The notes under the pieces: model-generated
The model's input: only the letters and a program-made list of their open reading frames with translations
Told to the model about the DNA's origin: nothing
Database searches by the model: none
Translations under genes and position numbers: made by a program
Shown here: piece by piece, positions 11,201 through 20,232 of the stretch
Layout: every line of letters begins with the position of its first letter
How positions within the stretch are numbered: position 1 is the stretch's first letter
Source: Denitromonas sp.
GTDB lineage: Bacteria > Pseudomonadota > Gammaproteobacteria > Burkholderiales > Rhodocyclaceae
Length of the DNA stretch: 42,473 nt
Assembly: GCF_034676725.1 (NCBI RefSeq)
Contig: NZ_JAUCBR010000005.1
Span: forward strand, 2,501 to 44,973
Direction of reading: 5' to 3'

Positions 11201-12258
11201 AGGTCGCTCGGCGTGCCGCCGTAGACCGGGCGGTTATCGTCGTCACGGCTCACGAGGTAGGCGCTCGCGCGGTTTACACCGTTGACCGACCACGCGGGCG
11301 TCGTGCTCTTGCTGGCCACCTCCACGCCCGGGCGCACCTTGCAGTTCCCGGCGCGCAGATCGTCTCCGAACCATGCGACGACGAGGGAGGTGCTCTCGAC
11401 CTCGGGAGCCTGCGCCTGAAGGCGATCCATCGCGACCACGAAGTCCGCCGCGTTGGCCAGAGCGTTCGCGTTCTCCGCGAAGGTTTCGCCGCCCGTCGTC
11501 GTCCCTAAGAACGTGCTTCCGCCGACAGTCTTCCGCACGATCTCCGTCGCGTAGCTGAACTCGCCCGATGCGGGGATGATCGTCACCGCCTTGGTCAGGC
11601 CCTCGGCGGTGTCGGCATCCGCGATCGGTCGGAACACCTCGAAGGACAGCTGCGGCAGGCGGTTGCCGAACTTCTCGAGCGCCAGTTCCTCGAACACGAT
11701 GTAGGCGGTCCCGCGATAGGCCGGCGTCGCGGCCGCGCCCATCCGCGCCGAGATAAAGGTGTCGGGCAGCTGGTCCTCGTCGCCCGCGTACCAGCGCCAG
11801 ACAACGCCCTCCATGTCCATGGGTTTGCCGTCGGCCCACATGCGCCCGATTCCGCTGATCGGTCCCTCGCAGATCGCGACTGCGAAGCTGGCGAAGTAGA
11901 GATACTCGGTCGTGGTGACCTTGCCACCACCGCCGCCCTTGCCGCCGCCTTGGGTCGTGGTGCGCGTTTCCTCGCGAAAGTCGGTGGCCCAGATCACGTT
12001 GCCACCCATCCGCATGCGCCCGTAGAGGCGGGGCAGGACGGTTCCTTCGGTCGAGGACGTGATCCGCAGGCTGTCGAGCCGCGCACCCTCTATCCGCTGC
12101 CCTGGCATGAGCGACGAGACGATCCAGCTATCCACCACCGAGCCGATGGAGGAACCGACGAGCCCGCCGATGGCGGCGCCGGTCAGCCCGAGGAAGGTGC
12201 CAGAAATGAAGGAGCCGCCGAGGGCGGCGCCCACGGCTCCAAGGACGAGAGTGGCCAT
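8260..12258 (-). CDS. Giant tail-tip or host-specificity protein with GTA-type TIM barrel
   Basis: At 1332 residues, this is the typical length of the gene transfer agent gp15 type. It opens with a Gly-rich hydrophobic zipper (residues 1-50). A tail-hub-like N-terminal domain follows (RLYGRMRMGGNVIWATDF). A TIM-barrel, glycoside-hydrolase-like region at about residues 430-760 contains YASDWSEYFGHHPDDG, FVGIDNYMPLSDWRDG and KPFWFTEFGCPAVDRG. The remainder is the phage-tail and C-terminal beta domains. In the GTA this protein forms the tip hub and megatron. The ATG start is three bases after the NlpC/P60 stop. The gene order matches GTA g12-g15 apart from an inserted fibre gene. Confidence 0.92.
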   Translation of the reverse strand: MATLVLGAVGAALGGSFISGTFLGLTGAAIGGLVGSSIGSVVDSWIVSSLMPGQRIEGARLDSLRITSSTEGTVLPRLYGRMRMGGNVIWATDFREETRTTTQGGGKGGGGGKVTTTEYLYFASFAVAICEGPISGIGRMWADGKPMDMEGVVWRWYAGDEDQLPDTFISARMGAAATPAYRGTAYIVFEELALEKFGNRLPQLSFEVFRPIADADTAEGLTKAVTIIPASGEFSYATEIVRKTVGGSTFLGTTTGGETFAENANALANAADFVVAMDRLQAQAPEVESTSLVVAWFGDDLRAGNCKVRPGVEVASKSTTPAWSVNGVNRASAYLVSRDDDNRPVYGGTPSDLAVVQAIQELKARGLRVTFYPFILMDVPTGNTLPSPYSDNATSAGQPAFPWRGRITCSPAAGFAGTVDKTATAASQVAALFGSATPAQFSVSGTTVTFTGNASEWSLRRMILHYAHLCKAAGGVDAFIIGSEMRGLTQIRSAAGTYPAVQQLRDLAAAVRSILGAGTKISYASDWSEYFGHHPDDGSGDLYFHLDPLWADANIDFVGIDNYMPLSDWRDGFEHLDAEAWPVIYDRGYLQSNIEGGEGFDWFYASTADRAEQHRTTIADGAAGKPWVFRYKDLRSWWTNQHFNRPFGVESGTPTAWVPQSKPFWFTEFGCPAVDRGSNQPNVFYDPKSSESFVPYFSRGWRDDAIQRAYLEATLDYWGKPANNPVSSVYGDRMIRIPECAAWTWDARPYPFFPELTDVWTDGTNWRLGHWLTGRLGAVSLQALVRELCERAGMPEERIDVSGLWGAVEGYVISALESPRTSLTTLARHFGFDAIESEGVIRFLMRGRAPVVTISPDDMVAAQSESGEVLELTRGQETELPQALKWQLARADEDYDSAMVEARRITVEASRVSAEAFPMAVPPEEAERRCRRALMEAWVGRESASFRLPPSMLAIDPGDVLRLDHDERLIDLRIVSVADSDSRAMETLFQDRVVYDLPPGQPRATSLARPVIFGETEVVFLDVPQLSEQETDHQPLIAGFARPWPGNVAVWRSYSDEGFEIFQTFGTRARLGTLAADLAAGPTSRFDMANALVVDLLSGTLESVTDLALFGGANAVAVESAPGVWEIVQGSSAELVATGRYRLTRLLRGQRGTEHAVAANVSAGARVVVLDEALARMPVAQADLGLPWNWRIGPASLPFTDDSYVAAAFTPAGVGLRPFSVGHVEQPGLRGRTPGDLNIRWTRRDRSLVSDSWEAVEVPMSESSEAYEVDILDGATVKRTLSATTTSVVYTSAQQTADWGSTLGPGDTLDVRIAQLSSLVGRGATRTVTLNF

Positions 12259-12261
12259 GCT

Positions 12262-12747
12262 TCAGGAGTTCTTTCTGCGGGCGCGTTTAGGACGCGGAAA
12301 ACGGAAGGCGAAGGCGATGCGCCGCCGCCAGGCATCGGTGAGGGGTTCCTCGACCACGCCGAGGCGGTCGTAGGAGTGCACGAAGCGGTCAGACGCTGTG
12401 AGGATCCCGACGTGCTTTGCGATCGCGCCGCGGCGCATGCGAAACAGCACCATGTCGCCGGGCCCCGCGCTCTCGACCGGGATCGCGATCAGTGCCCGCG
12501 CCGCGCCTTCGAAGAGAACCTCGCGCCGGTTGGTCTCGCCCCAGTCGCGGCTGTAGGGCGGCACCGGCACCGGCTCGGCGCCCACCACGTCGCGCCAGAC
12601 GCCCCGCGCCAGACCGAGGCAGTCGCAGCCGACGCCCTTGAGGCTTGCCTGGTCGTGATAAGGCGTGCCGAGCCATGCGCGCGCGGCCGCCACCACCGCG
12701 TCCGGGTCTGCCGGGCGCGGTGCGCTGCGTCGAGTTGCTGTGATCAT
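12262..12747 (-). CDS. NlpC/P60-family tail-tip peptidase
   Basis: The 161-residue peptidase has its catalytic Cys43 in GCDCLGLARGVW and His112 in KHVGIL. These fit a cysteine peptidase that cuts murein peptides during genome entry. Its start at 12747 overlaps the DUF2163 stop by ATGA. The C-terminus is strongly basic (FPRPKRARRKNS). The family is the GTA gp14 type. It sits between DUF2163 and the giant tip protein exactly as in GTA clusters. Confidence 0.92.
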   Translation of the reverse strand: MITATRRSAPRPADPDAVVAAARAWLGTPYHDQASLKGVGCDCLGLARGVWRDVVGAEPVPVPPYSRDWGETNRREVLFEGAARALIAIPVESAGPGDMVLFRMRRGAIAKHVGILTASDRFVHSYDRLGVVEEPLTDAWRRRIAFAFRFPRPKRARRKNS

Positions 12748-13625
12748 AGAACGTTGCCTTCGTGCCCACCGTCCTTGGTGGCGTAGCGGATCATGGCGTC
12801 TTGGCCTGGGATGTGCGGGTAGCCCCGGAAGTTCACCATGTTGGCGAACTTGGCGCGGCACGTCTCCGCGCGCTTGTCGCAGCCCGCGCGGATCACGAAG
12901 GCGTCGTCCGCCGCGATCGGCCGCACCGGCGCCTCGAGCAGAGTCACCGTCACGATGCCGCTCGACACCTCGTGCAGCATGATCTCCGCCGAGCGCCCGT
13001 CGTTGGCCCCGGAGGTCCATTCGACCGTGCCGCCCGAGAACCAGCCGTCGGCGAAGGAGCCGATGCCCGAGGCGAGGAAGGCACGGTCGCGCAGCAGGTC
13101 CGTGACCGAGCCGGTGCCCTTAAACGTAGCGGACTCGAGGTTGATCCCGCAGCGCGCATCGCCCAGCGCGGCGTCGCAGGTCGCCTGAAAGGTGCGCCCG
13201 ACCGTCTGGCCAAGCACATGCGCCATGCTGCGAACCTCCGCCACAAAGGCCAGACGCCCGCGCCTGATCTGCCCGATGGCCCCGCGGCGCAGCAGCACGC
13301 GCTGCGAGGTGTCCTGCCAGTTCACGCGCCAGACCTCGACCGCCGCGTTGTCCCAGCGCCCATCGAGAATGTCGGTTTCGGTGATACGGTCGGAGGACAG
13401 CACTCCCTCGGCGTCCTGCGCGTCGACCGACAGGTCCGAGCCGGAGCGGACCTCCGAGGCGACAAGGCCGCTCTCTGACTCGAAGGACGTGCCGTCAAAG
13501 GTCAGAGGGCGGTCGTGGTCGGTGAAGCCAAAGACCTCACCGTCCGCACGAGCGATGCGCCAGCACCAAGACAGAGTTGTTGCGCCTGTGAGCAAGTGAT
13601 CGGCGAACGCGCCGAGGTTCTTCAC
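12744..13625 (-). CDS. DUF2163 tail-tip protein (GTA gp13-like)
   Basis: The 293-residue protein opens KNLGAFADHLLTGATTLSWCW, then FGFTDHDRPLTFDGTSF, characteristic of DUF2163/BR0599-type proteins. The C-terminal region holds a conserved Cys pattern (GCDKRAETCRAKFANMVNFRG). The GTG start at 13625 overlaps the fibre gene's stop as GTGA. In GTAs this protein is a component of the distal tail hub and usually follows DUF2460 directly. Here a 3.5-kb fibre gene separates them. Confidence 0.9.
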   Translation of the reverse strand: MKNLGAFADHLLTGATTLSWCWRIARADGEVFGFTDHDRPLTFDGTSFESESGLVASEVRSGSDLSVDAQDAEGVLSSDRITETDILDGRWDNAAVEVWRVNWQDTSQRVLLRRGAIGQIRRGRLAFVAEVRSMAHVLGQTVGRTFQATCDAALGDARCGINLESATFKGTGSVTDLLRDRAFLASGIGSFADGWFSGGTVEWTSGANDGRSAEIMLHEVSSGIVTVTLLEAPVRPIAADDAFVIRAGCDKRAETCRAKFANMVNFRGYPHIPGQDAMIRYATKDGGHEGNVL

Positions 13626-16600
13626 GCCACCAGCTCCAGCACGGCACTTCCCACCACTCGAAGGATCGGGACAGAGGCGCCCTCGACAATCTGTCCCGCC
13701 GTTGCGCTCACGCCGCATTCGTCACCGAACACCAGTGAGGGAGTGCCGTTGAACAGCACCTGCGACTGGGCAATGTGACCGTTGTGTTGAACCCGCCCGA
13801 GCCGTCCCGGCGGGATGTTCTCCAGTGCAATGCCCGCAATCACGCTCCGAGCGTCGGCGTTGGTTGCAATGCGTCCCGAATAGCGCGACCCGTCAAACGC
13901 CACGGCCATGCCTTTCAAGATTACCGTATCAGCGCTGGTGTTTTGCACCGAGATTTCGCGGTCGAGCTGGTAGACCGGAGCCTCGTTTTGGTAGGGCGTG
14001 CTTTCGTAGAACGTGACCGAAACGCCTGCGCCAGATGCCAGCGAATTAAGCGCCGTAATGATTGAGGCGTTGCTGTCGCCGCTGTAGTCCTGATCCAGTG
14101 TCAGATCGACACCAGCCGCCCCATCAACGGCCACGGTCAAAGTCAACGATCCGCCTGTCAGGTCCCCAAGCCGCGTGGCGAGCGAGTGCGCGGCCAACTT
14201 GTTGATCTTGTGCTGCGAATAGACCCGTGCCGCGTAGTTGGTGCCGCCCTCGATCACGTCTGGCACATCGCCAAACAAGACCGCCGCAGCCGTGCCGCTG
14301 ACCTCGACAGCACTGGATGCCCCAGCCGTCCCACGCACCTCAAGCACGTTGTTGTCCTGCGATGAAGTCCACGCGAAAGGCGAACACCCGGATGCGCGAA
14401 CACGACAGCCGATAGTCCCGTTGCCGTGGTCCACGTCCGGCGAAGTCGTCAGGTATCCGCCGCTTGTGACCGTCAGGATGCCGTCGATTTGGCAGCCGCG
14501 CAGCACCCACTCGTGAGTTACCTTCGACCCGTTTTCAATCATCCCGATAGCAACGCCACCGTCACGGCTCACAAAGTGGTCGTTCACGTTCTCGACATAG
14601 TTGCCCTCAGTGAAGTCCTTGTTCGTGTGCCAGCCGAAGCCCGGCCTGCTGTTCCCGCTGATCCACTTGTTGTTTTCAGATATGATCTTCTGGCCGCTGT
14701 GCGTCCCGCAGCCCCAAGCCTGCTGCGGAAGCCACCCACTCGATAGGCCCTCATTACCAAGATGTTCCACGATGCAGCCGAAGATGTTCTGCGTGGCGCG
14801 TTTGGCGCTGGCGCTGCTGTCCGAGTGGATCGGGTAACGCATGTTCTTGCAGGTAACTTTGATATTGGCGATGCGCGTGGTCTCGTTCATCCAGAATGTG
14901 CTGCTTACCGTGGCCGCGGCGAGCGGCGTGCTGGACGGCAACTCCCCTTTGAACCAGATGTTCTCGCAAAGCCCAACGCCCACGATGTCCGCAAAGGCGG
15001 GCATGAAATACTCGATGTCAGTGTAGACACCTTCGTGGACCTCGTACTTCACCCGGCGATTGGCGTTGATGCCCATCCCACCGACGCCCTGTCCGAGTGA
15101 GCCGAGCGCGTCAATCGCGGCCTTCATGGACACGAAGTCACCAGTCCCGTCCGGCTTGATGACCACCGTGCGGATATACTCCACTCCCTCGGTCGGAAGC
15201 GACTGCCGCACCGCGTCCTCAAAACCGTCCGCACCAAGCTCGACATGGAACATGCTCACTGGCTTGATGCTGCACTCTTTACCCGTCCCCGCGCTGTTGC
15301 TTGACTGCTGGATGGTAAGGTTGACGTTCTGCTCGACCCCCGTGAACGTGAAGTCGGTCAGGACGATGGCCCGCGTCGGGGTCATCTGGACCAGACTTGT
15401 GTTGGTTGCCGCACCAAGCGGATCAGTCGTGCCCGTCACCCGCTGCGCGGTCACACCCGCGCCGAACGGTCGCTGGGCCAAGGCGTTTTCGCTGGTTTCC
15501 AGTTCCAGAGCAAAGCGCACCGTCTTTCCGATAAGGGACTGCGCCCGGCCATGCCCGAGGTTGGTCACCGCGCTGTAGAAAGACTGGAAACCTGTCTCGC
15601 CAGCGGGGATGGTAAAGCCGTCCAGAAGAACCCCCGGCGTGTTCAGCACTGCGCCGTTGAACACGCCGTTAGTGAGGTTGTTGCCGACTAGCGGCCGTGG
15701 GATTTTAGGCAGATGGTCGGTCAGCATTTCATTGTCTGCGCCTGCCCGATAGGTCGCCAGAAACGTCCCGATCACGTCCGAAAAGCCGTCCTTGTCCAGC
15801 GCGACGAAATAGCCCAGCGGCCCGCCGTGGAAGTGGTGATCTGCCGCCAGCGGCGTGCTGGCATTGTTGATCCGCGGGAAGCAGTTGATCAGCGTCTCGG
15901 TGCCGATGAAGGTGTAATCGAACGAGAACAGCGCCAGCGTATCGCTGATCTTGGTCATCACGCGGTTGGCGATGGTGCCGTTCGACGGCGAGCCGCCGCC
16001 GCCATAGGTCCACGCCGGGATCGCCTCCATCAGCCCCGAGGACGTGACCAGCGGCACGATGAATTTCACCGTGCGCCCGGCGTAGAGGGCGCGTTCGTCC
16101 GCCGTGATCGGGAACTGGTAGCGGATGAAAGATTGGTGGCCGGTCTCGCCCGAGGGCACGAAGATGCCGCCGCCCTTCGCGTCCGCAGCCTCGGCCACGC
16201 CATCCCAGTATTCGCCGCCGTTCGAGGCGTCGCCGGTGAAAGTCATCACCTTGCTGATTTTGGGCAGGCGGTCGATGAACTCCTGAAAGCGAACCAATGT
16301 GTTGATCGCGGCACTTGGATACCGCGCCACCTCGGTCTGAGTGCTGCTGCTATCGCGGCGGTATCGAATGATCTCGTCACCGCTGACCACCTGAAACTGC
16401 TGACCATCCGCGACAGCAGCGCGGCCAGTCGCAATGTCAGGGTAGACGTTGGCGTTGATGAAAGCCGCATCTCTGGCTGCGCCCGCGCCAGTCTGAGCGA
16501 CAAGCGCTCCCGCCAGTGCAGCCTCGGCGCCAACCTCTGCGTCTTCGGCCTTGGCACGGTGGTGGAGCGCTGAGAACTTTCCTGGTTCAACAGCCGCGTC

Positions 16601-17098
16601 TTCTGGACTCTCGGCCCACGCCTGAGCTTTTGCCAAAGCCACGTCGACAGCAGCGTCGACGTTTTCTTGCGCCTTTTCCGCCCAGTGTCGTGCGGAATAC
16701 TCGCCGCTCTCGACAACGGTGTCTTCCGGCGCGTTTGCCCATGCCTTCGCCTTGGCGACGAGCGCTTCGAACTGCGTCAGGTCGTCGGGCTCCACCGTCG
16801 GCCCGTCGATCAGGCTCGAAATGTCGAACGGACCTGCTTGGTCAGGAACCACCACCCGGAGGTACCGGTCCGCGTCGGAGAGCGGCGCCAAGACGAGGTA
16901 AGCACCAGCCATGATGGAGGTGTCGATCTCCCCCGCCGCGTCGGTCGTCACGATGAATGGGTCGTCCAACACGACCGAGGATCCCTGCGCGACAGTCACC
17001 CGGCGCTCGCGGAACCACTTCAGGGACTTGTTCGGGAACGGCGATCCGTTCGGCGTGCGCAGGGTGCCGAAGACTTGGCGAAGGGTGTCGGTCGTCAT
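13622..17098 (-). CDS. Large tail fibre or tailspike with beta-helix domain
   Basis: The protein has 1158 residues. The N-terminal 100 residues are a beta-type attachment domain. Two alpha-helical repeats follow at about residues 115-175 (AKAWANAPEDTVVESGEYSA and AQAWAESPEDAAVEPGKFSA), typical of tail-fibre stems. Next come two related beta modules, recognisable by VPSGETGHQSF and IPAGETGFQSF, each followed by a GRTVKF or GKTVRF strand. From about residue 630 a pectin-lyase-like beta-helix begins (VIKPDGTGDFVSMKAAIDAL) and runs to about 970. The C-terminal 150 residues look like a beta cap. It is probably a receptor-binding protein that may cleave surface polysaccharide. The central part is AT-richer than neighbouring tail genes, fitting module exchange. 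The function is inferred. Confidence 0.82.
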   Translation of the reverse strand: MTTDTLRQVFGTLRTPNGSPFPNKSLKWFRERRVTVAQGSSVVLDDPFIVTTDAAGEIDTSIMAGAYLVLAPLSDADRYLRVVVPDQAGPFDISSLIDGPTVEPDDLTQFEALVAKAKAWANAPEDTVVESGEYSARHWAEKAQENVDAAVDVALAKAQAWAESPEDAAVEPGKFSALHHRAKAEDAEVGAEAALAGALVAQTGAGAARDAAFINANVYPDIATGRAAVADGQQFQVVSGDEIIRYRRDSSSTQTEVARYPSAAINTLVRFQEFIDRLPKISKVMTFTGDASNGGEYWDGVAEAADAKGGGIFVPSGETGHQSFIRYQFPITADERALYAGRTVKFIVPLVTSSGLMEAIPAWTYGGGGSPSNGTIANRVMTKISDTLALFSFDYTFIGTETLINCFPRINNASTPLAADHHFHGGPLGYFVALDKDGFSDVIGTFLATYRAGADNEMLTDHLPKIPRPLVGNNLTNGVFNGAVLNTPGVLLDGFTIPAGETGFQSFYSAVTNLGHGRAQSLIGKTVRFALELETSENALAQRPFGAGVTAQRVTGTTDPLGAATNTSLVQMTPTRAIVLTDFTFTGVEQNVNLTIQQSSNSAGTGKECSIKPVSMFHVELGADGFEDAVRQSLPTEGVEYIRTVVIKPDGTGDFVSMKAAIDALGSLGQGVGGMGINANRRVKYEVHEGVYTDIEYFMPAFADIVGVGLCENIWFKGELPSSTPLAAATVSSTFWMNETTRIANIKVTCKNMRYPIHSDSSASAKRATQNIFGCIVEHLGNEGLSSGWLPQQAWGCGTHSGQKIISENNKWISGNSRPGFGWHTNKDFTEGNYVENVNDHFVSRDGGVAIGMIENGSKVTHEWVLRGCQIDGILTVTSGGYLTTSPDVDHGNGTIGCRVRASGCSPFAWTSSQDNNVLEVRGTAGASSAVEVSGTAAAVLFGDVPDVIEGGTNYAARVYSQHKINKLAAHSLATRLGDLTGGSLTLTVAVDGAAGVDLTLDQDYSGDSNASIITALNSLASGAGVSVTFYESTPYQNEAPVYQLDREISVQNTSADTVILKGMAVAFDGSRYSGRIATNADARSVIAGIALENIPPGRLGRVQHNGHIAQSQVLFNGTPSLVFGDECGVSATAGQIVEGASVPILRVVGSAVLELVA

Positions 17099-17118
17099 GG
17101 AGCCTCCAAGTGCGAAAG

Positions 17119-17138
17119 GCCCGCTGCCCAGCGCGGGC
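17119..17138 (-). terminator. Weak hairpin between DUF2460 and the fibre gene
   Basis: In the leftward transcript gcccgc pairs with gcgggc around an eight-base loop and is followed by cttt. The 73-base gap between DUF2460 and the fibre gene is unusual in an otherwise tightly packed tail module. It could be a leaky terminator or an mRNA-stability hairpin. Confidence 0.4.
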
Positions 17139-17171
17139 GGCAGGCGGTGTGGTTGCCAAGCGGGTGTGCGC

Positions 17172-17795
17172 TCAGCGAATTTCGATGAGTGGGATCGAGG
17201 TGATCGATCCGAGGCGCTCGATGTCGAGCGTGACGTCCATCAGGTCCGAGTCGAAGCGCACTGGCACGTCGAACTCAAAGCCAGCCGTCACCGCCGCGCC
17301 CAGCGCGGGCGGCGACGAGAAGGTGACGATGCCGGTCGTTGCATTGACCGACCAGCCCGAGAACTGCTCGACGCCACCGACCGCGACACGGACCGTCCCG
17401 TCAACCGGCTTCTGGATCGTCCGCCACCAGTAATGCTCGTCGGTGCCGTAGCGCTTGCGCAGCTGGAAGGTCGTCAGCGCCCCGGTGCCGGTGCCAAGCA
17501 GCTGGTCCTCGTCCGAGACAGCGCGCGAGGGCAGGCTGCTCTTGTAGTCGGCCCAGTCCTTGAACCGGAAGCCGTAGAGCCGCCCGAGGCGCGCCTCGAA
17601 GAACTCGACCACCGCGTGCAGGTCGTCCGCGCGGCGGATGCCATAGGAGACGTCGTAGCGCCGACGCGACGCGGACCAGGAGGCGTTGCGCTCTTCGCGG
17701 CCGGAGGCGAGCTCCACGATCTGCGTGCGGCGCTGCGGCCCGCCCCGGGCGCCCCGGCTGATGTTGTCCGGAAACCGAACCTCGTGAAACGCCAT
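17172..17795 (-). CDS. DUF2460 distal tail protein (GTA gp12-like)
   Basis: The 207-residue protein begins MAFHEVRFPDNISRGARGGP, followed by the ERNASWSASRRRYDVSYGIR block, a hallmark of DUF2460/TIGR02217. The middle part has YGFRFKDWADYKSSLPSR. In GTAs it forms the distal tail ring between tube and hub. The ATG at 17795 overlaps the tape measure stop as TAATG, which favours this start over the in-frame ATG at 17804. Confidence 0.92.
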   Translation of the reverse strand: MAFHEVRFPDNISRGARGGPQRRTQIVELASGREERNASWSASRRRYDVSYGIRRADDLHAVVEFFEARLGRLYGFRFKDWADYKSSLPSRAVSDEDQLLGTGTGALTTFQLRKRYGTDEHYWWRTIQKPVDGTVRVAVGGVEQFSGWSVNATTGIVTFSSPPALGAAVTAGFEFDVPVRFDSDLMDVTLDIERLGSITSIPLIEIR

Positions 17796-20232
17796 TACAT
17801 GCACCTCCGGCCCATGGAGACCGCGCGGGCGATATCGGCCGCGACCTGCGTGCGGCTTTGCCGGAAGCTCTCGACGTCGCGCGCGTTGATGTTGACGGTG
17901 ACGCCACCGCCGCCGTAGCCGCGCGTCTCGCGCCGGGAAAGCACGCGCTCACCGCGCTGCAGGATCGCCGGGACCTCATCCGATTTCAGACCGGCCCAGC
18001 CGCCGTCGTGCATCCTGGGCGCGTTGGCGAAGGCCATGGCCGGGACCATACGTGATGGCGCGGAGCCGCCCACCATGCCGCCCGAGTGAAAGACGCCCGC
18101 GAAGATGCCGCCGAGCCCGCCCAGCGCGCCGCTGAGCGCGTTGGCGATGGGCCCAAGGATGAACCGGCGCGCGGCCAGCTTCGCGAGGTCGGCCAGCAGC
18201 GAGGTGACGAGGCTTCGGAAGTCCAGCTTGCCGGTCTTCACGAACTCCCCGATGGCGTTCTCGGCGCTCTGGAAGGCACCCACCAGCGCGCCACCGATAT
18301 CCCCAGCGATGTCGCGGGAGCGCTGGTAATAATCGGCCAGCGTGTCCGCGACCTTCTGCCATCCGGTGCGGGCGGTCTCGGCGCCAGCCGCCGCGTCCTC
18401 GCCTGCCTGGCGCGCAGCGCCGCCTGCGCGGCCTGCCTGGTCCTCGGTGTCCTCGAGGGCACCGTTGAACCGCTCTGCCGACTGTGCGGCGCTATCGAGT
18501 GCGGCTGCGCCTTCCTCGCCGGTGCCGGAGACCGCGTCCCGCAGCGCCTGCCAGGCTGTCATGGGACGCGAAGCCGCGTTCGAGAGCATCCCCGCCGCCT
18601 CGGAATAGCCGGAAGCGCGGCCGCGCGCGTCGTCGGCCATTCCGCCGAAGAGGTTCGGAGTGTCGACATAGGTTCGGCCCATGGCGGCGCGGAAGGCCGC
18701 TGCTGCTGCGTTGCCTGAAGCTTCGGCGCTGCGCCCGCGTACGGGTTGTCGATTGCGTCCAGAGCATCGGATTTCAAGCGTGCCGATCTTGACACCGCCG
18801 TTGGTCTGTCGCCGACTCCCGACTGCAGCGCAAGCGCGCTGTTCAGCTTCTTCCGGTGAAGGCGTTGATGCGCAGGATCACCGCGTTCAGCATGGCCTCG
18901 ACACCTTCGATCATCCGGTTGGCCGGTCGAAAAGATCAGGTCCCCGATCACTTGCGGCAGCGCGGCCCAGATTGCTTTGACCGCGTCGAAGGCTCCCTGG
19001 AAGGTCCCGACCGTGCTGTTGCCCCAGCCCACCACCGCGTCCGTGGCGCCCTGAAGGCCGTCGTAGATCACCGCCTGCGCTGAGGCCCAGCCGGATTCCA
19101 CGCGCGCCCAGGCGGCGCTGGCGCTCAGCGAAACGCGGTTCCAGACCTCGACTGCCACGTCCTTCAGCAGGCTCATGGCGTTGCCGAAGCCGCCAGCGGC
19201 CGAGACGAGCCGGGTGAACTGATAGACCAGCTCGCCCGCGCCGACGATCAGCGCCCCGATCCCGGTGCGGATCAGCGCGCCACGCAGGACGACCAGCGCG
19301 GTGGCGAGGCCCTTCACGGAGAGCGCGGCGGCTGCAAGCCCGGCCACCCACCGCCCGGCGAGGAACGCCGCGAAGGTGGTGGCGTAGGTCGTCAGCCGGC
19401 CGAGGTTGGCGAACAGGCCCTGAATGGCCATGCCCAGCGGCCCGGTGGTGCGGGCCATAGCCGCCATGGCGTCCGCCACAGCCTCGAGGGCGGGCGCGGC
19501 CGCGACCGCCAGCTGGTTCGAAACGCCGCGCCAGATCAGACCAAGGCGCGAGATCGCGTCGTTCGTGCGCTCGATCTGGTCGGCGTCCTGCTCCGACACG
19601 ACGATGCCGAAGTCCCGCACGTCCTGCGTTGCCTGGCGAAGCGTCGCGGTGTCGATCCGCGACATGGCGATGGAGCCTTCCTCGCCGAAAATCTGACCGG
19701 CCACAGCGGCGCGCTCCGCCTCGGGAACGAACTCCGTCATGGCGGCGGACACCGCCGCGATCCGCTGATCGAGCGGCATGCCCATCAGGGCCTCGGCCGA
19801 GAGGTTCAGCCGGTCAAGCGCAGCCGCCGCGGGGCCACCGGAAGCAGCCGCTTGGCTCAGGCGCCGGGTCATGTCCTTGGTGGCCTGCTCAATCCCGGAC
19901 ATGGACACGCCAGCGAGCTCGCCCGCGCGCTCGAGCACCTGCAGGCTCTCGACCGTCGTGCCAAGCGACTGCGCCAGCTTGGCCTGTGCGTCGACCGTCT
20001 GCAGGCCCGAACGGATCATGGCCACGCCAGCGGCCGCGACGGCAGCGCCAGCGGCGGCGGCGGCGATGCGCGCGCGCCGAGTGAAGGCCGCGAGGCGGGC
20101 GTTGGCCGAGTCGATCTCGGTTGAAAGGCGACGCATGCCACGGCCGCCCGCTTCCCCGACGCCCTGCAGCTCCGCCTTGACCTGTCGTCCGCCCACGGCC
20201 GCGAGCCGCACGAACACGCGCTTTTCACTCAT
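17795..20232 (-). pseudogene. Tape measure protein gene, reading frame broken by clustered indels
   Basis: The N-terminal part (from ATG 20232) has coiled-coil-like Ala-rich helices and hydrophobic stretches typical of tail tape measures. The C-terminal part (open from about 18870 to 17795) has the conserved FVKTGKLDFRSLVTSLLADL and FILGPIANALSG motifs and an RGERVLSRRETR segment. Between 18720 and 18930 the recognisable protein jumps between frames: LIFST, then NRMIEGVEAMLNAVILRINA, then LNSALALQSGVGD, then GGVKIGTLE, then DALDAIDNPYAGAA, then EASGNAAAAAFRAAM. At least five single-base indels explain this. Restored, it would have about 812 residues. It may be a real lesion or a local sequence error; the rest of the gene looks intact. 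Confidence 0.85.

Noticed and set aside
13622..17098. A diversity-generating retroelement acting on the tail fibre
   Set aside because: No reverse transcriptase gene and no template repeat were seen in the window.
8260..17795. The window being a gene transfer agent cluster and not a phage
   Set aside because: Only the tail tip is GTA-like. The element has att cores in a tRNA, an integrase, an immunity region, a lambda-type GpA terminase and a different head module.
18559..18682. Two separate genes for the tape measure halves
   Set aside because: The C-terminal frame has no ribosome site at its first ATG, and conserved protein continues upstream of it in alternating frames, so one broken gene explains the data better.
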